Positions 55,908 through 62,858 of a stretch of DNA of 64,000 nucleotides are shown one piece after another. The DNA is taken from contig NZ_LCZJ02000065.1 in NCBI RefSeq assembly GCF_001012825.1, positions 36,364 to 100,363 on the forward strand, read 5' to 3'. Below the pieces are notes generated by a model. That model ran no database searches, was not told the DNA's origin, and saw nothing but the letters and a program-made list of their open reading frames with translations. The translations under genes and the position numbers were made by a program. This DNA is from Paenibacillus etheri. GTDB lineage: Bacteria; Bacillota; Bacilli; Paenibacillales; Paenibacillaceae. The first letter of the stretch is position 1, and each line of letters opens with the position of its first letter.

Positions 55908-56423
55908 TTATAGCGCAGTAGGCTGCCACAGAAAGACCTCCGAGCCGTTCATACTGGCCGGAATGTCGATTATGCGTTGGTTAGAGCTCCCTCGGTAAGG
56001 AAGTGTAGTATCTTTTAGTTCTTCTATAAATCGTCCATCTATTAACACCTGACACTGCGTAAGTAGATTCCACTCCGGCGAACCGGGAAGGGCGATTAGT
56101 TCCTCATACGTATAACCACTGTAAATCCAGATGTTAAAGCCTGGGAGCACGGCGCGAAGCTCATGAAGGAACCCCAGAACCTCTTCAGCCGAGAAAAATG
56201 GATCACCACCAGCCAGTGTTAAACCATCAAGCAGTGGATTAGCGGCAATTTCTGCAATGATTTCGTGTTGACGTTCCAGGGTGAAGACTTCACCGTACTT
56301 AAAGTTCCACGTCTCGGGATTAAAACATCCTGGGCAACGATGGCGGCAGCCGCTAAGGAAGAGGACGGCCCGCATGCCCTCTCCCTCGTTGATCGACTCC
56401 GGATAGTAACCACAAATATTCAT
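55908..56423 (-). CDS. nrdG: Anaerobic ribonucleotide reductase activating protein
   Basis: A 171-residue radical SAM enzyme with the cluster motif CRHRCPGC (Cys 26, 30, 33) and GLTLAGGDPFFSAEEV near residue 68 that binds S-adenosylmethionine. It generates the glycyl radical on NrdD under anoxia. It overlaps the end of nrdD by four bases, so translation is coupled. Confidence 0.96.
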   Translation of the reverse strand: MNICGYYPESINEGEGMRAVLFLSGCRHRCPGCFNPETWNFKYGEVFTLERQHEIIAEIAANPLLDGLTLAGGDPFFSAEEVLGFLHELRAVLPGFNIWIYSGYTYEELIALPGSPEWNLLTQCQVLIDGRFIEELKDTTLPYRGSSNQRIIDIPASMNGSEVFLWQPTAL

Positions 56424-58405
56424 AGATGCTTAACGCGATCCCGTACTTCGGCTTGTTTGGCGGCATTGAAGCGGGTCTGATAGTCGCCAGTTAAATAACC
56501 TGTAACTCTGCGCAAACGACGGATGTGCACGTCATTCTCATGTGCGTCGCAGGAAGGACAGTTTGTCCCAATTACACCTTCGTATCCGCAGCTGGAACAG
56601 CGGTCAATCGGATGGTTAATGCTGAAGTAGCTGACCTGTTGTTCTAGCGCATATTTAATGATTTTGGTAAAAGCGGATGGATTGCTGCGGGCATTGCCGT
56701 TTAATTCGACATAAGAAATAGCCCCGGCATTGCAGTGTTCATGGAAAGGAGCTTCCAAGCTGATCTTCTGAGCAGCACCTAGATCGTAGTATACAGGGAT
56801 GTGGAAAGAGTTCGTATAATACTCACGGTCAGTTACACCCGGAATAGAACCCAGTACCTTGCGATCAATCTTGGTGAATTTGCCGGACAAGCCTTCTGCT
56901 GGTGTCGCGAACAAGGTAATGTTGAGATTCAGTTCCTCACTTTTAAGGTCGCAATACTCCCGCATGTGACGCACGATAGCTACAGCCTTGGCATGGACTT
57001 CCATATCCTCGCCATGGTGTTTGCCGTACATGGCTTTCATGCATTCCGCCATACCGATGAAGCCAAGCGACAGACTACCATGCTTCAGCAGTTCGCCTAC
57101 AGAGTCTTCAGAAGCGAGATTTTCGCCGCCTTCCCAGACGCCTTCTCGCATCATGAAATCGGACGCTTTAGCTTTTTGTGCGGCTTGGATGTTGAAACGA
57201 TGAAGAAGTCCTTCTAGCGCAATATCCATATAATGATTTAGATCTTCATAGAAGCCGGCTTCGTCTGCGACGGTACGTCGGCCGGTTACTGTGCCATGTG
57301 CCAGACCGAGCCGAACCAGATTCAGTGTATTAAAGGAAAGGTTGCCCTTCCCGGAGCAATGATTACGCCCAAAACGGTCACCGAGCACACGGGTGCGGCA
57401 GCCCATTGTAGCAAATTCCGTATCAGGATCACTTGGATCATAATACTGCAAGTTGAGCGGAGCGTCCAGATTAGCGAAGTTCGGATATAGTCTGCGTGCA
57501 GAACATTCCGCCGCTTTTAGGAACAACTCATAGTTAGGATCGCCTTGCTGTTGGTTGATTCCTTGCTTACATTTGAAGATTTGAATCGGGAACACGGGTG
57601 TTTCTCCGCTGCCAAGTCCGTTCATAGTTGCTGTTAGCAGGGAACTGATCACAAGCTGACCTTCTGGTGAAGTACAAGTACCATAATTGATGCTGGTAAA
57701 CGGGATTTGCCCACCGGATCGGCTGGACATGGTATTCAGATTATGTACCATACTTTCCGACGCTTGCAGGGTTTCAATTTGGGTCTCTTTTAGTGCAAAA
57801 TGGAACGCTTTCGGATATAACTCCGCCAGATCGGTTCGGCTCATCGTAATCTCGCCCAAAGATTCATCAGCTTGTCCTTCTTCAAAATAATCGAGACCCT
57901 TGCGGAATAGCTTAGCGAAGGATTTGGTTACATAAGGGGCTAGATCATAGTCGAGCTTATTGGCGGATACACCGCCATATTGCGCATTTTGCTGGGATTG
58001 AAAAATGATTGCTACCAGTGACATAGCTGTCATTATGGAGTTCGGAGGACGAACACTGCCGTTGCCGGTGTTGAAGCCTTCGCGGAGAAGTTTATCAAAC
58101 GGGATAAAAATGCAGTTGGTCGTTCCGATTGCGTATTGATCCAGATCATGCACATAGACGACATTGTCATCAATGGCTTGCACTAGCTGCGGCGGCATCG
58201 TAAAGTTGCGGGCGTACCATTTTGAATATTCACTGCCGAACTTGCTCATTTTACCGGAGAAACTCTCCCCGTTCAAATTAGCATTCTCGCGCAGCAAGTC
58301 CAAATCCCGGCTGTCGATAATATCGCGTCCTAAATCAATGAGCTCTTCTAAAAGAACTTCTCGTGCATTTGTTGTACCGTTAAATTGTCTCTCCAACAAC
58401 GTCAT
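56420..58405 (-). CDS. nrdD: Anaerobic (class III) ribonucleoside-triphosphate reductase
   Basis: 661 residues. The ten-stranded barrel is recognised by VYVHDLDQYAIGTTNCIF, FTSINYGTCTSPEG and GCRTRVLGDRFG. A C-terminal zinc site CSSCGYEGVIGTNCPSC precedes the glycyl-radical loop RVTGYLTGD (Gly about 636). There is no recognisable ATP-cone at the N-terminus, making it shorter than E. coli NrdD. It reduces NTPs without oxygen. The long 5' leader carries a cobalamin riboswitch; the ATG has AGAGGAG about seven bases upstream. Confidence 0.95.
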   Translation of the reverse strand: MTLLERQFNGTTNAREVLLEELIDLGRDIIDSRDLDLLRENANLNGESFSGKMSKFGSEYSKWYARNFTMPPQLVQAIDDNVVYVHDLDQYAIGTTNCIFIPFDKLLREGFNTGNGSVRPPNSIMTAMSLVAIIFQSQQNAQYGGVSANKLDYDLAPYVTKSFAKLFRKGLDYFEEGQADESLGEITMSRTDLAELYPKAFHFALKETQIETLQASESMVHNLNTMSSRSGGQIPFTSINYGTCTSPEGQLVISSLLTATMNGLGSGETPVFPIQIFKCKQGINQQQGDPNYELFLKAAECSARRLYPNFANLDAPLNLQYYDPSDPDTEFATMGCRTRVLGDRFGRNHCSGKGNLSFNTLNLVRLGLAHGTVTGRRTVADEAGFYEDLNHYMDIALEGLLHRFNIQAAQKAKASDFMMREGVWEGGENLASEDSVGELLKHGSLSLGFIGMAECMKAMYGKHHGEDMEVHAKAVAIVRHMREYCDLKSEELNLNITLFATPAEGLSGKFTKIDRKVLGSIPGVTDREYYTNSFHIPVYYDLGAAQKISLEAPFHEHCNAGAISYVELNGNARSNPSAFTKIIKYALEQQVSYFSINHPIDRCSSCGYEGVIGTNCPSCDAHENDVHIRRLRRVTGYLTGDYQTRFNAAKQAEVRDRVKHL

Positions 58406-58486
58406 TGTATAGCTCTCCTCTCAGTCTATCGTCCTATCATTAAGAAGCCCGACCGCATAAGCGGCCGTATATTCATTGTGATCTCA

Positions 58487-58512
58487 TAAAAAAAGCATCC
58501 CCTAGCGAGGAT
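58487..58512 (-). terminator. Expression-platform terminator of the cobalamin riboswitch
   Basis: On the minus strand AGCCATCCTCGCTAGGGGAT plus GCT folds into a hairpin with one bulged position and is followed by seven T, between the aptamer and nrdD. Confidence 0.75.
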
Positions 58513-58630
58513 GGCTGAAAATGCCCGATGCGTTATGTAAATATCCACACAGATATTTGCAGTGGTCTCTAAGAAGATGACCGCATGCGGACACCGTTCC
58601 TGTTCCTCGCAGGCACTCATAGTTGGTGTC

Positions 58631-58846
58631 GTCGAAACAGGCAGGTCTCCTGGCTTCCGTAAGACCTCTCAGCACCTTCCCAAGGGGGTCTTACCCCTCA
58701 GTGGCTTTTGCCAGGAGATCTGTCCATCTTAAGCTCTAAAAGCTTATGAAGGGCATCCGGTTACAGTGGCGGGACCGCAGCGGATTTTCACCGTACTTCC
58801 CTATTAAGCTCTAATTCCGATAAAGGATCAAAGCGCCTGTCTCCAC
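58631..58846 (-). ncRNA. Cobalamin riboswitch controlling the nrdDGAB operon
   Basis: On the minus strand the 3' boundary GGAAGCCAGGAGACCTGCC (58638-58656), the B12 box GCCACTG (58764-58770) within CGGTCCCGCCACTGTAACCG, and the 5' GGGAAGTACGGTGAAAATCC segment are all classical. Adenosylcobalamin binding should favour the downstream terminator and switch off the B12-independent reductases. Confidence 0.95.
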
Positions 58847-58858
58847 TATATTTTGTTG
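58843..58858. promoter_or_regulatory. NrdR box 1
   Basis: CCACTATATTTTGTTG matches the NrdR consensus ACACWATATNTNGTGT at about 12 of 14 fixed positions, just downstream of the predicted start site of the nrd operon. Confidence 0.65.
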
Positions 58859-58868
58859 TCGTTAGATA

Positions 58869-58897
58869 AAAATAACCCAAGATGTTGTGTTTGTAAA
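58869..58897 (-). promoter_or_regulatory. Predicted promoter of the nrd operon
   Basis: Minus-strand -35 TTTACA (58892-58897) and -10 TATTTT (58869-58874) are separated by exactly 17 bases; the spacer is occupied by NrdR box 2. Confidence 0.55.
58875..58890. promoter_or_regulatory. NrdR box 2
   Basis: ACCCAAGATGTTGTGT matches the NrdR consensus except at two positions. It starts 32 bp (three helical turns) from box 1, as in characterised tandem NrdR sites. Confidence 0.7.
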
Positions 58898-58932
58898 CAA
58901 TTTTTTAGAAAACCCGCGCGGGGAGCGGGTTC

Positions 58933-59053
58933 TTCAAAAGTACTCCACAAATGATCCACAGGCTGTCCATAAGTAATCCACAATTGATCCACAGGCACAT
59001 GTAAAATGATTCATAAATTGTCCGAAAAGATGCCACAAAGAGTCCATAAATGT
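58933..59053. repeat. Array of eleven 11-bp direct repeats upstream of the nrd promoter
   Basis: Units begin at 58933, 58944, 58955, 58966, 58977, 58988, 58999, 59010, 59021, 59032 and 59043, without a single phase break. First hexamers are TTCAAA, TCCACA, TCCACA, TCCATA, TCCACA, TCCACA, ATGTAA (weak), TTCATA, TCCGAA, GCCACA and TCCATA; the consensus unit is TCCACAAATGA. A 33-bp higher-order period is visible (units 2/5 and 3/6 nearly identical). It lies between the nrd promoter and the divergent thiamine-binding gene. It resembles clustered DnaA-box or OmpR/PhoP-type sites; the binder is unknown. Confidence 0.8.
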
Positions 59054-59231
59054 AGTGCAGATGACCCTAGAATTCACGTAAGAAAAAATACCCGTGGCGA
59101 AAGTCATATTTCGGAGAACTTGGGGGAAAAGAAGAAGGGGCATAATTAGGCTGGCATCGTTTGTGGGAGAGCGGTAGAGTTTGTTACAATAGAAGGAGAC
59201 ACATACATTGAAATTTCGAGGAGGTATTCTC

Positions 59232-59540
59232 ATGCCTATTGCTGAAGTTACAGTTATTCCAATTGGAACAGGCAGTACCAGTCTTAGCAGCTATGTTGCG
59301 GATATGCAGCGAGTGCTGAAGACAGTAGAAGGGATTACTTATGAGCTTACATCCATGGGTACAATCATTGAAGGGCCTCTTCAGCGTATTTTTGCAGCCG
59401 TCGAAGCGCTGCATGAGTCTCCTTTTACCGCAGGTGCAGAGCGTGTCTCTACCTCACTTAAAATAGATGACCGCCGCGATAAGCCCTCCACTAGCCGTGG
59501 AAAGCTGGAGTCTGTGGAGCGTAAACTACAGGTGGAATAG
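59232..59540 (+). CDS. MTH1187 family thiamine-binding protein
   Basis: A 102-residue YqgV/MTH1187-type ferredoxin-like protein. It starts AEVTVIPIGTGSTSLSSYVA and has YELTSMGTIIEGPLQRIFAA near residue 37. Structural relatives bind thiamine or a related ligand. The C-terminal Lys/Arg-rich tail is typical. GAGGAGGT lies seven bases before the ATG. Divergent from the nrd operon across the 11-bp repeat array. Confidence 0.9.
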   Translation: MPIAEVTVIPIGTGSTSLSSYVADMQRVLKTVEGITYELTSMGTIIEGPLQRIFAAVEALHESPFTAGAERVSTSLKIDDRRDKPSTSRGKLESVERKLQVE

Positions 59541-59576
59541 TAGTTCGGGACAGTGGGAAATAGGGAAAAAATAGGC

Positions 59577-59604
59577 TTGCGTTTCTGACTGAAAGTTGTA
59601 TAAT
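59577..59604 (+). promoter_or_regulatory. Promoter of the tRNA-Thr gene
   Basis: TTGCGT (59577-59582) and TATAAT (59599-59604) are separated by 16 bases, about 30 bases ahead of the tRNA. Confidence 0.6.
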
Positions 59605-59635
59605 GTTTTTTGTTTGACAGAAAAATCAGTCTTAA

Positions 59636-59707
59636 GCTGGTGTAGCTCAGGGGTAGAGCAACGCACTCGTAATGCGTAGGCCGGGGGTTCAATTCCCTTC
59701 ACCAGCA
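59636..59707 (+). tRNA. tRNA-Thr (anticodon CGT)
   Basis: A complete 72-base cloverleaf: acceptor GCTGGTG/CACCAGC, anticodon stem ACGCA/TGCGT with loop CTCGTAA (anticodon CGT, reads ACG), and T-loop GTTCAATTC. The 3' CCA is not encoded and must be added. Confidence 0.97.
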
Positions 59708-59728
59708 TCTTAATAATTTAATCACAGC

Positions 59729-59769
59729 GCGACTTCCGAAGTTTTTTGGAAGTCGCTATTTTTTTGTTT
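59729..59769 (+). terminator. Terminator after tRNA-Thr
   Basis: GCGACTTCC pairs with GGAAGTCGC, followed by TATTTTTTTG. Confidence 0.92.
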
Positions 59770-60768
59770 TTTCTGATTTTTCTTCCCATTAGTTGTATAT
59801 GGTGGTATTTGGTAACGAAGTTGCTAAACACAGGTCTTCGTAGAAACTTCGTTATACAACAACGTAAATTTTACAGTAAGTTAATTTTTCCTGTTTAAGT
59901 CTTTCCAAATAGGAGACCATAATTTTTAAAGAATATCGAAATGAAAAGAACCGAGTTAACTATGTTAATAAGTCGGCTGATAAAGAGCGATAATACTAGT
60001 TGCTGCCCAAAGTAATATTAGAATAGTACTTTGAAAACAAAGGGTGACACAGCTATCGTCTCACTAGATCAATCACTTAAGATTAGTTACGATTACCTCA
60101 ATAAGATTGACCGATACAATCTTTTGGCGTAGGCACGCGAAATTTCATGACACTAAAAAAATCAATGGAAAATGGATGATTTATCGTGAATGGTACTTGG
60201 ACCCTCTTGACGAAAATCCGAATAAAATTGCCGAAACTATTATGGTCGCAGGATATCAAAAAGGTTCCTTTTTTGGGCCTCAGCGCAGGGATATGTAGTT
60301 CTATACTTGTCCAATATTTTTTAATAGGGATACCTGGATTGGGTTATATTGGCGCAGCAGCAGGAATTATGTCCATGGAAAAATATCTTCAGCTTGGAAC
60401 ATCAGAGCTCTAGACATAAAAAAGGATGAATTTATCAAGATAATTCCTTTAGTGCTCATGGATATAGTTGCTATATTTAGCACAATGGGTTTAGTACATC
60501 AATTTACACGTTCTTTTCAAGGAACCTTGCCAGATATAACGAAGTTTCTAACGGGTGCATGTTTATTTTTTCTGATTTCAGGCGTTTATATATTTTTTCG
60601 GTGCACGTCATTTCCTACCGATTTGGAGACGAGATCGCCTGTAAACAATCAAAAGTGAAAATGTTCCGGTTTATTTTATGGAGTACTTTCCTTCAATCTG
60701 GACACTCTATATCATAATTGTGCAGAAAACCAACTTATGAATGATTTGACATGGAGTGTGACGATAAA
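59770..60768. other. AT-rich region with broken small frames
   Basis: About 1 kb following the tRNA without an intact recognised gene. A TTG-initiated frame (60107-60298) ends in a frame change. Hydrophobic segments continue in another frame (about 60270-60413) and again in the first frame (60414-60658), as if a small membrane protein gene had suffered frameshifts. An inverted pair AACGAAGTT/AACTTCGTT lies at 59813-59852. No integrase or repeat of the tRNA 3' end is visible. Confidence 0.3.
60270..60658 (+). pseudogene. Possible frameshifted small membrane protein gene
   Basis: Hydrophobic stretches ILVQYFLIGIPGLGYIGAAA and LVLMDIVAIFSTMGL, then LTGACLFFLISGVYIFF, sit in two frames separated by a TAG at 60411. 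Joined by one frameshift they would make one three-helix membrane protein. No homology is recognised; two separate tiny genes are also possible. Confidence 0.25.
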
Positions 60769-61542
60769 ATGACTTCTGCTAACATCAATGGATACTCGAT
60801 GCACTATATCGACCGTGGAAAAGGAACAGCCATCCTCTTTATTCATCCACCGGTACTTACAAGCTTGAATTTCATATACCAAATCCAAGAGCTGTCGTCT
60901 CATTTTCGAACGATTGCTTTTGACATCAGAGGACACGGCAAGAGTCAGCCTTCCAAACTAGCGGTTACTTATCCTTTAATCGTTGAGGATATCAGACAGT
61001 TGATAGACCAGTTAAGCATCAAAAAAATATTCTTGTGCGGATATTCTACTGGGGGTTCGGTTGTGCTTGAGTTTCTCTTGACTCATCCCGATCGGGCGTA
61101 TGGAGGTATCGTCATCGGCGGAATGTCGGAAGTGAACGAGACGCGCCTAAGAAACAAAATATCTTTGGCTGCTGCTTTCGCCAAAATCGGAGCAGTCGGC
61201 ACGATCGCGTTTTCCAATGCCTGGACGCAAGCTAAAAATGTTTCTTTGTTCCGTAAGTTATTTAATGATGCGAAAAAAGGGAATGCCAGAAATGCCGAAC
61301 AGTATTACCGGTACAGCTTGAAGTATAATTGTACCTCTCAACTCCGGGAAATTCATCTTCCCGTCCTGCTCGTTTATGGGGAAAAAGACAAGCACTTCCA
61401 TCCTTACGCCAAAATGTTGCATCAACATTTGCCGATGAGTGAGCTGGTTTTCATTAAAAAAGTTGATCATCGGATTCCAACAAAAGCTCCCGGACCATTG
61501 AACGAACGGATCAAGCAGTTCGTAAGCCGCTTTAGCAATTGA
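60769..61542 (+). CDS. Alpha/beta hydrolase
   Basis: A 257-residue single-domain hydrolase. It has the oxyanion-hole strand ILFIHPPVLTS near residue 26, RGHGKSQPS near 60, the nucleophile elbow GYSTGG (Ser about 93), the acid Asp in YGEKDKHFHP and the catalytic His near residue 238. The substrate is unknown. ATG at 60769 follows GGAG, though some 12 bases away; ATG at 60751 has no site. Ends in a terminator at 61691. Confidence 0.85.
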   Translation: MTSANINGYSMHYIDRGKGTAILFIHPPVLTSLNFIYQIQELSSHFRTIAFDIRGHGKSQPSKLAVTYPLIVEDIRQLIDQLSIKKIFLCGYSTGGSVVLEFLLTHPDRAYGGIVIGGMSEVNETRLRNKISLAAAFAKIGAVGTIAFSNAWTQAKNVSLFRKLFNDAKKGNARNAEQYYRYSLKYNCTSQLREIHLPVLLVYGEKDKHFHPYAKMLHQHLPMSELVFIKKVDHRIPTKAPGPLNERIKQFVSRFSN

Positions 61543-61690
61543 CCACCTTGTGGGAGCATCCGGATCTAGCCTAAGCGATGAATTGAAGTTTTTTAATGTA
61601 ATTTTCATGTCAGCATCATCTTATTTTCAGGTTCGAGGTATATATTGAAGACACCAAACACCCCCCAGTGTTTTGTGGTATAAATCTCTC

Positions 61691-61727
61691 AGGTCTTGCC
61701 AACTCCTATGGTAAGGCCTATTTTTTT
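61691..61727 (+). terminator. Terminator after the alpha/beta hydrolase
   Basis: AGGTCTTGCC (61691-61700) pairs, with one wobble and one mismatch, with GGTAAGGCCT (61710-61719), followed by ATTTTTTT. Confidence 0.7.
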
Positions 61728-61770
61728 GTTCACTAATTGAATGGGGGAGGGGCGTAGCTTCTACGCAGCT

Positions 61771-62268
61771 TTACTTAATCTGATATTGCTCTTCATAGCT
61801 CTTAAAGGATGAAATATCCAGCCCGAGATATCTGCGCATATGAATGGCAGCTTGGGAAGCAACGATGTCGTTTAACAGCAGCATTCGTTCATGGTATCCA
61901 CGACATATAAATCTGGCTTCTATCCCCGTGTTAAGTCTGTTCTGCTCATATACCTTGATTCCCCGTCTTCTCATCTCCGAACGAACATCTCTTAGATCTA
62001 TTGTGGCAACTGCCGCGGCGGTTCCAAGAACCTCCAGATAGGGGGCGGGCGTTCGTAAATGTGTAGATAGAATAGCGGAGTCCCGTTCGAAAGCTGATAA
62101 AATCATCGGAAGCAATAAATAAGATTTCACCAGCATGTTGTCCCTGCTTTCTGCTCTATGCATGAATCTCATCACCTCTAATGGGAACGTATATTCGTAT
62201 TCTACCCCGATATCCCAAAAATAATCAATGGTATTTCTAAACAGCAAGTCCGATGTGATTAAATTCAC
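61771..62268 (-). CDS. Hypothetical helical protein
   Basis: A 165-residue, mostly alpha-helical soluble protein with no recognised family. GTG at 62268 has a poor ribosome site. An internal ATG near 62163 follows GAGGTG by nine bases and would give a ~130-residue product; the real start is uncertain. The C-terminal half is rich in Arg and aliphatic residues (MRRRGIKVYEQNRLNTG). No function proposed. Confidence 0.55.
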   Translation of the reverse strand: MNLITSDLLFRNTIDYFWDIGVEYEYTFPLEVMRFMHRAESRDNMLVKSYLLLPMILSAFERDSAILSTHLRTPAPYLEVLGTAAAVATIDLRDVRSEMRRRGIKVYEQNRLNTGIEARFICRGYHERMLLLNDIVASQAAIHMRRYLGLDISSFKSYEEQYQIK

Positions 62269-62350
62269 AACTAAATCAGAAAGAATAAAATATATTAAAA
62301 TTGCAATAATAAAAATTAATGCTTCAGACTTATATAAAGGGTGAATTAGG

Positions 62351-62449
62351 ATGAAAGAGGAAGGAAGTCTCTGCCGTGGAATGGTATTTGGTTTGATTCT
62401 AAGTATTCCATTATGGATATCGATATTAGGCTATATACAGTTACTTTAA
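62351..62449 (+). CDS. 32-residue membrane miniprotein
   Basis: ATG at 62351 opens a 32-codon frame. The product has a charged start MKEEGSLCRG and one hydrophobic helix (VFGLILSIPLWISILGYIQ), and TAA is at 62447. AGGGTG lies upstream, and a hairpin terminator follows 23 bases after the stop. The size, composition and dedicated terminator support a real small membrane protein; the function is unknown. Confidence 0.55.
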   Translation: MKEEGSLCRGMVFGLILSIPLWISILGYIQLL

Positions 62450-62472
62450 AATTGAAGAAAAACCGTTGTGTG

Positions 62473-62496
62473 AAGCGCCTTTAGGCGCTTTTTTTT
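62473..62496 (+). terminator. Terminator after the miniprotein gene
   Basis: AAGCGCC and GGCGCTT form the stem, followed by eight T. Confidence 0.92.
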
Positions 62497-62655
62497 GTGG
62501 CTGCTAAACATGTTTAATTATCAAAAGGAATTGATTGACAATTGTGGGGATGGAACGCTAAACTATTATTAGTTCAAAAGTATTAAAAGTCATAGACTAT
62601 TATTTAATAGGATGCTTTAAATGCTAGTTCTAATCTGCAAGGCAATACATATATT

Positions 62656-62740
62656 ATCATGATAATAGCAAACCGCCCGAAAGGGTGGGACGCAAAGTCA
62701 AGGAGTCTAAAGTGTCTTAAAGGCGCTATGACCGTCCGAC
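62656..62740 (+). ncRNA. GEMM-I (cyclic di-GMP-I type) riboswitch
   Basis: The hallmark GEMM-I aptamer features are present: AGCAAACC, a stem capped by the GNRA tetraloop CGAAAG (CCGCCCGAAAGGGTGGG), the invariant GGGACGCAAAG, and a second arm with a CTAAAG receptor-like segment. It lies in the 5' leader of a secreted adhesin-like gene and is followed by a terminator. Position 20 (Vc2 numbering) appears to be A rather than G. Confidence 0.92.
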
Positions 62741-62786
62741 TGCCATGAGAAGGGATTTCTACTTCTTTTTTGGCGGTCTTTTTTTG
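62738..62786 (+). terminator. Expression-platform terminator of the GEMM-I riboswitch
   Basis: GACTGCCA (62738-62745) pairs with TGGCGGTC (62771-62778). An inner AGAAG/CTTCT stem fills the loop, and seven T follow. Confidence 0.88.
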
Positions 62787-62858
62787 TTGGTAGGTTCCTT
62801 AGAGTTTCTGGTAATTATTCTGATTAAATATAAATCATAGATTTAGGAGGTGTGCTTT

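Noticed and set aside
55885-55910. Small inverted repeat AATATCAA/TTGATATT between nrdG and nrdA as an operon-breaking terminator
   Set aside because: AT-only weak stem without a clear T tract on the coding strand; not convincing as a terminator.
58934-59233. 99-codon open frame on the minus strand across the 11-bp array
   Set aside because: Its apparent 11-residue repeats arise only from the 33-bp higher-order repeat. The start overlaps the divergent gene's start, and there is no ribosome site or terminator.
59636-60768. Integrative element at tRNA-Thr
   Set aside because: No integrase and no second copy of the tRNA 3' end in the window.
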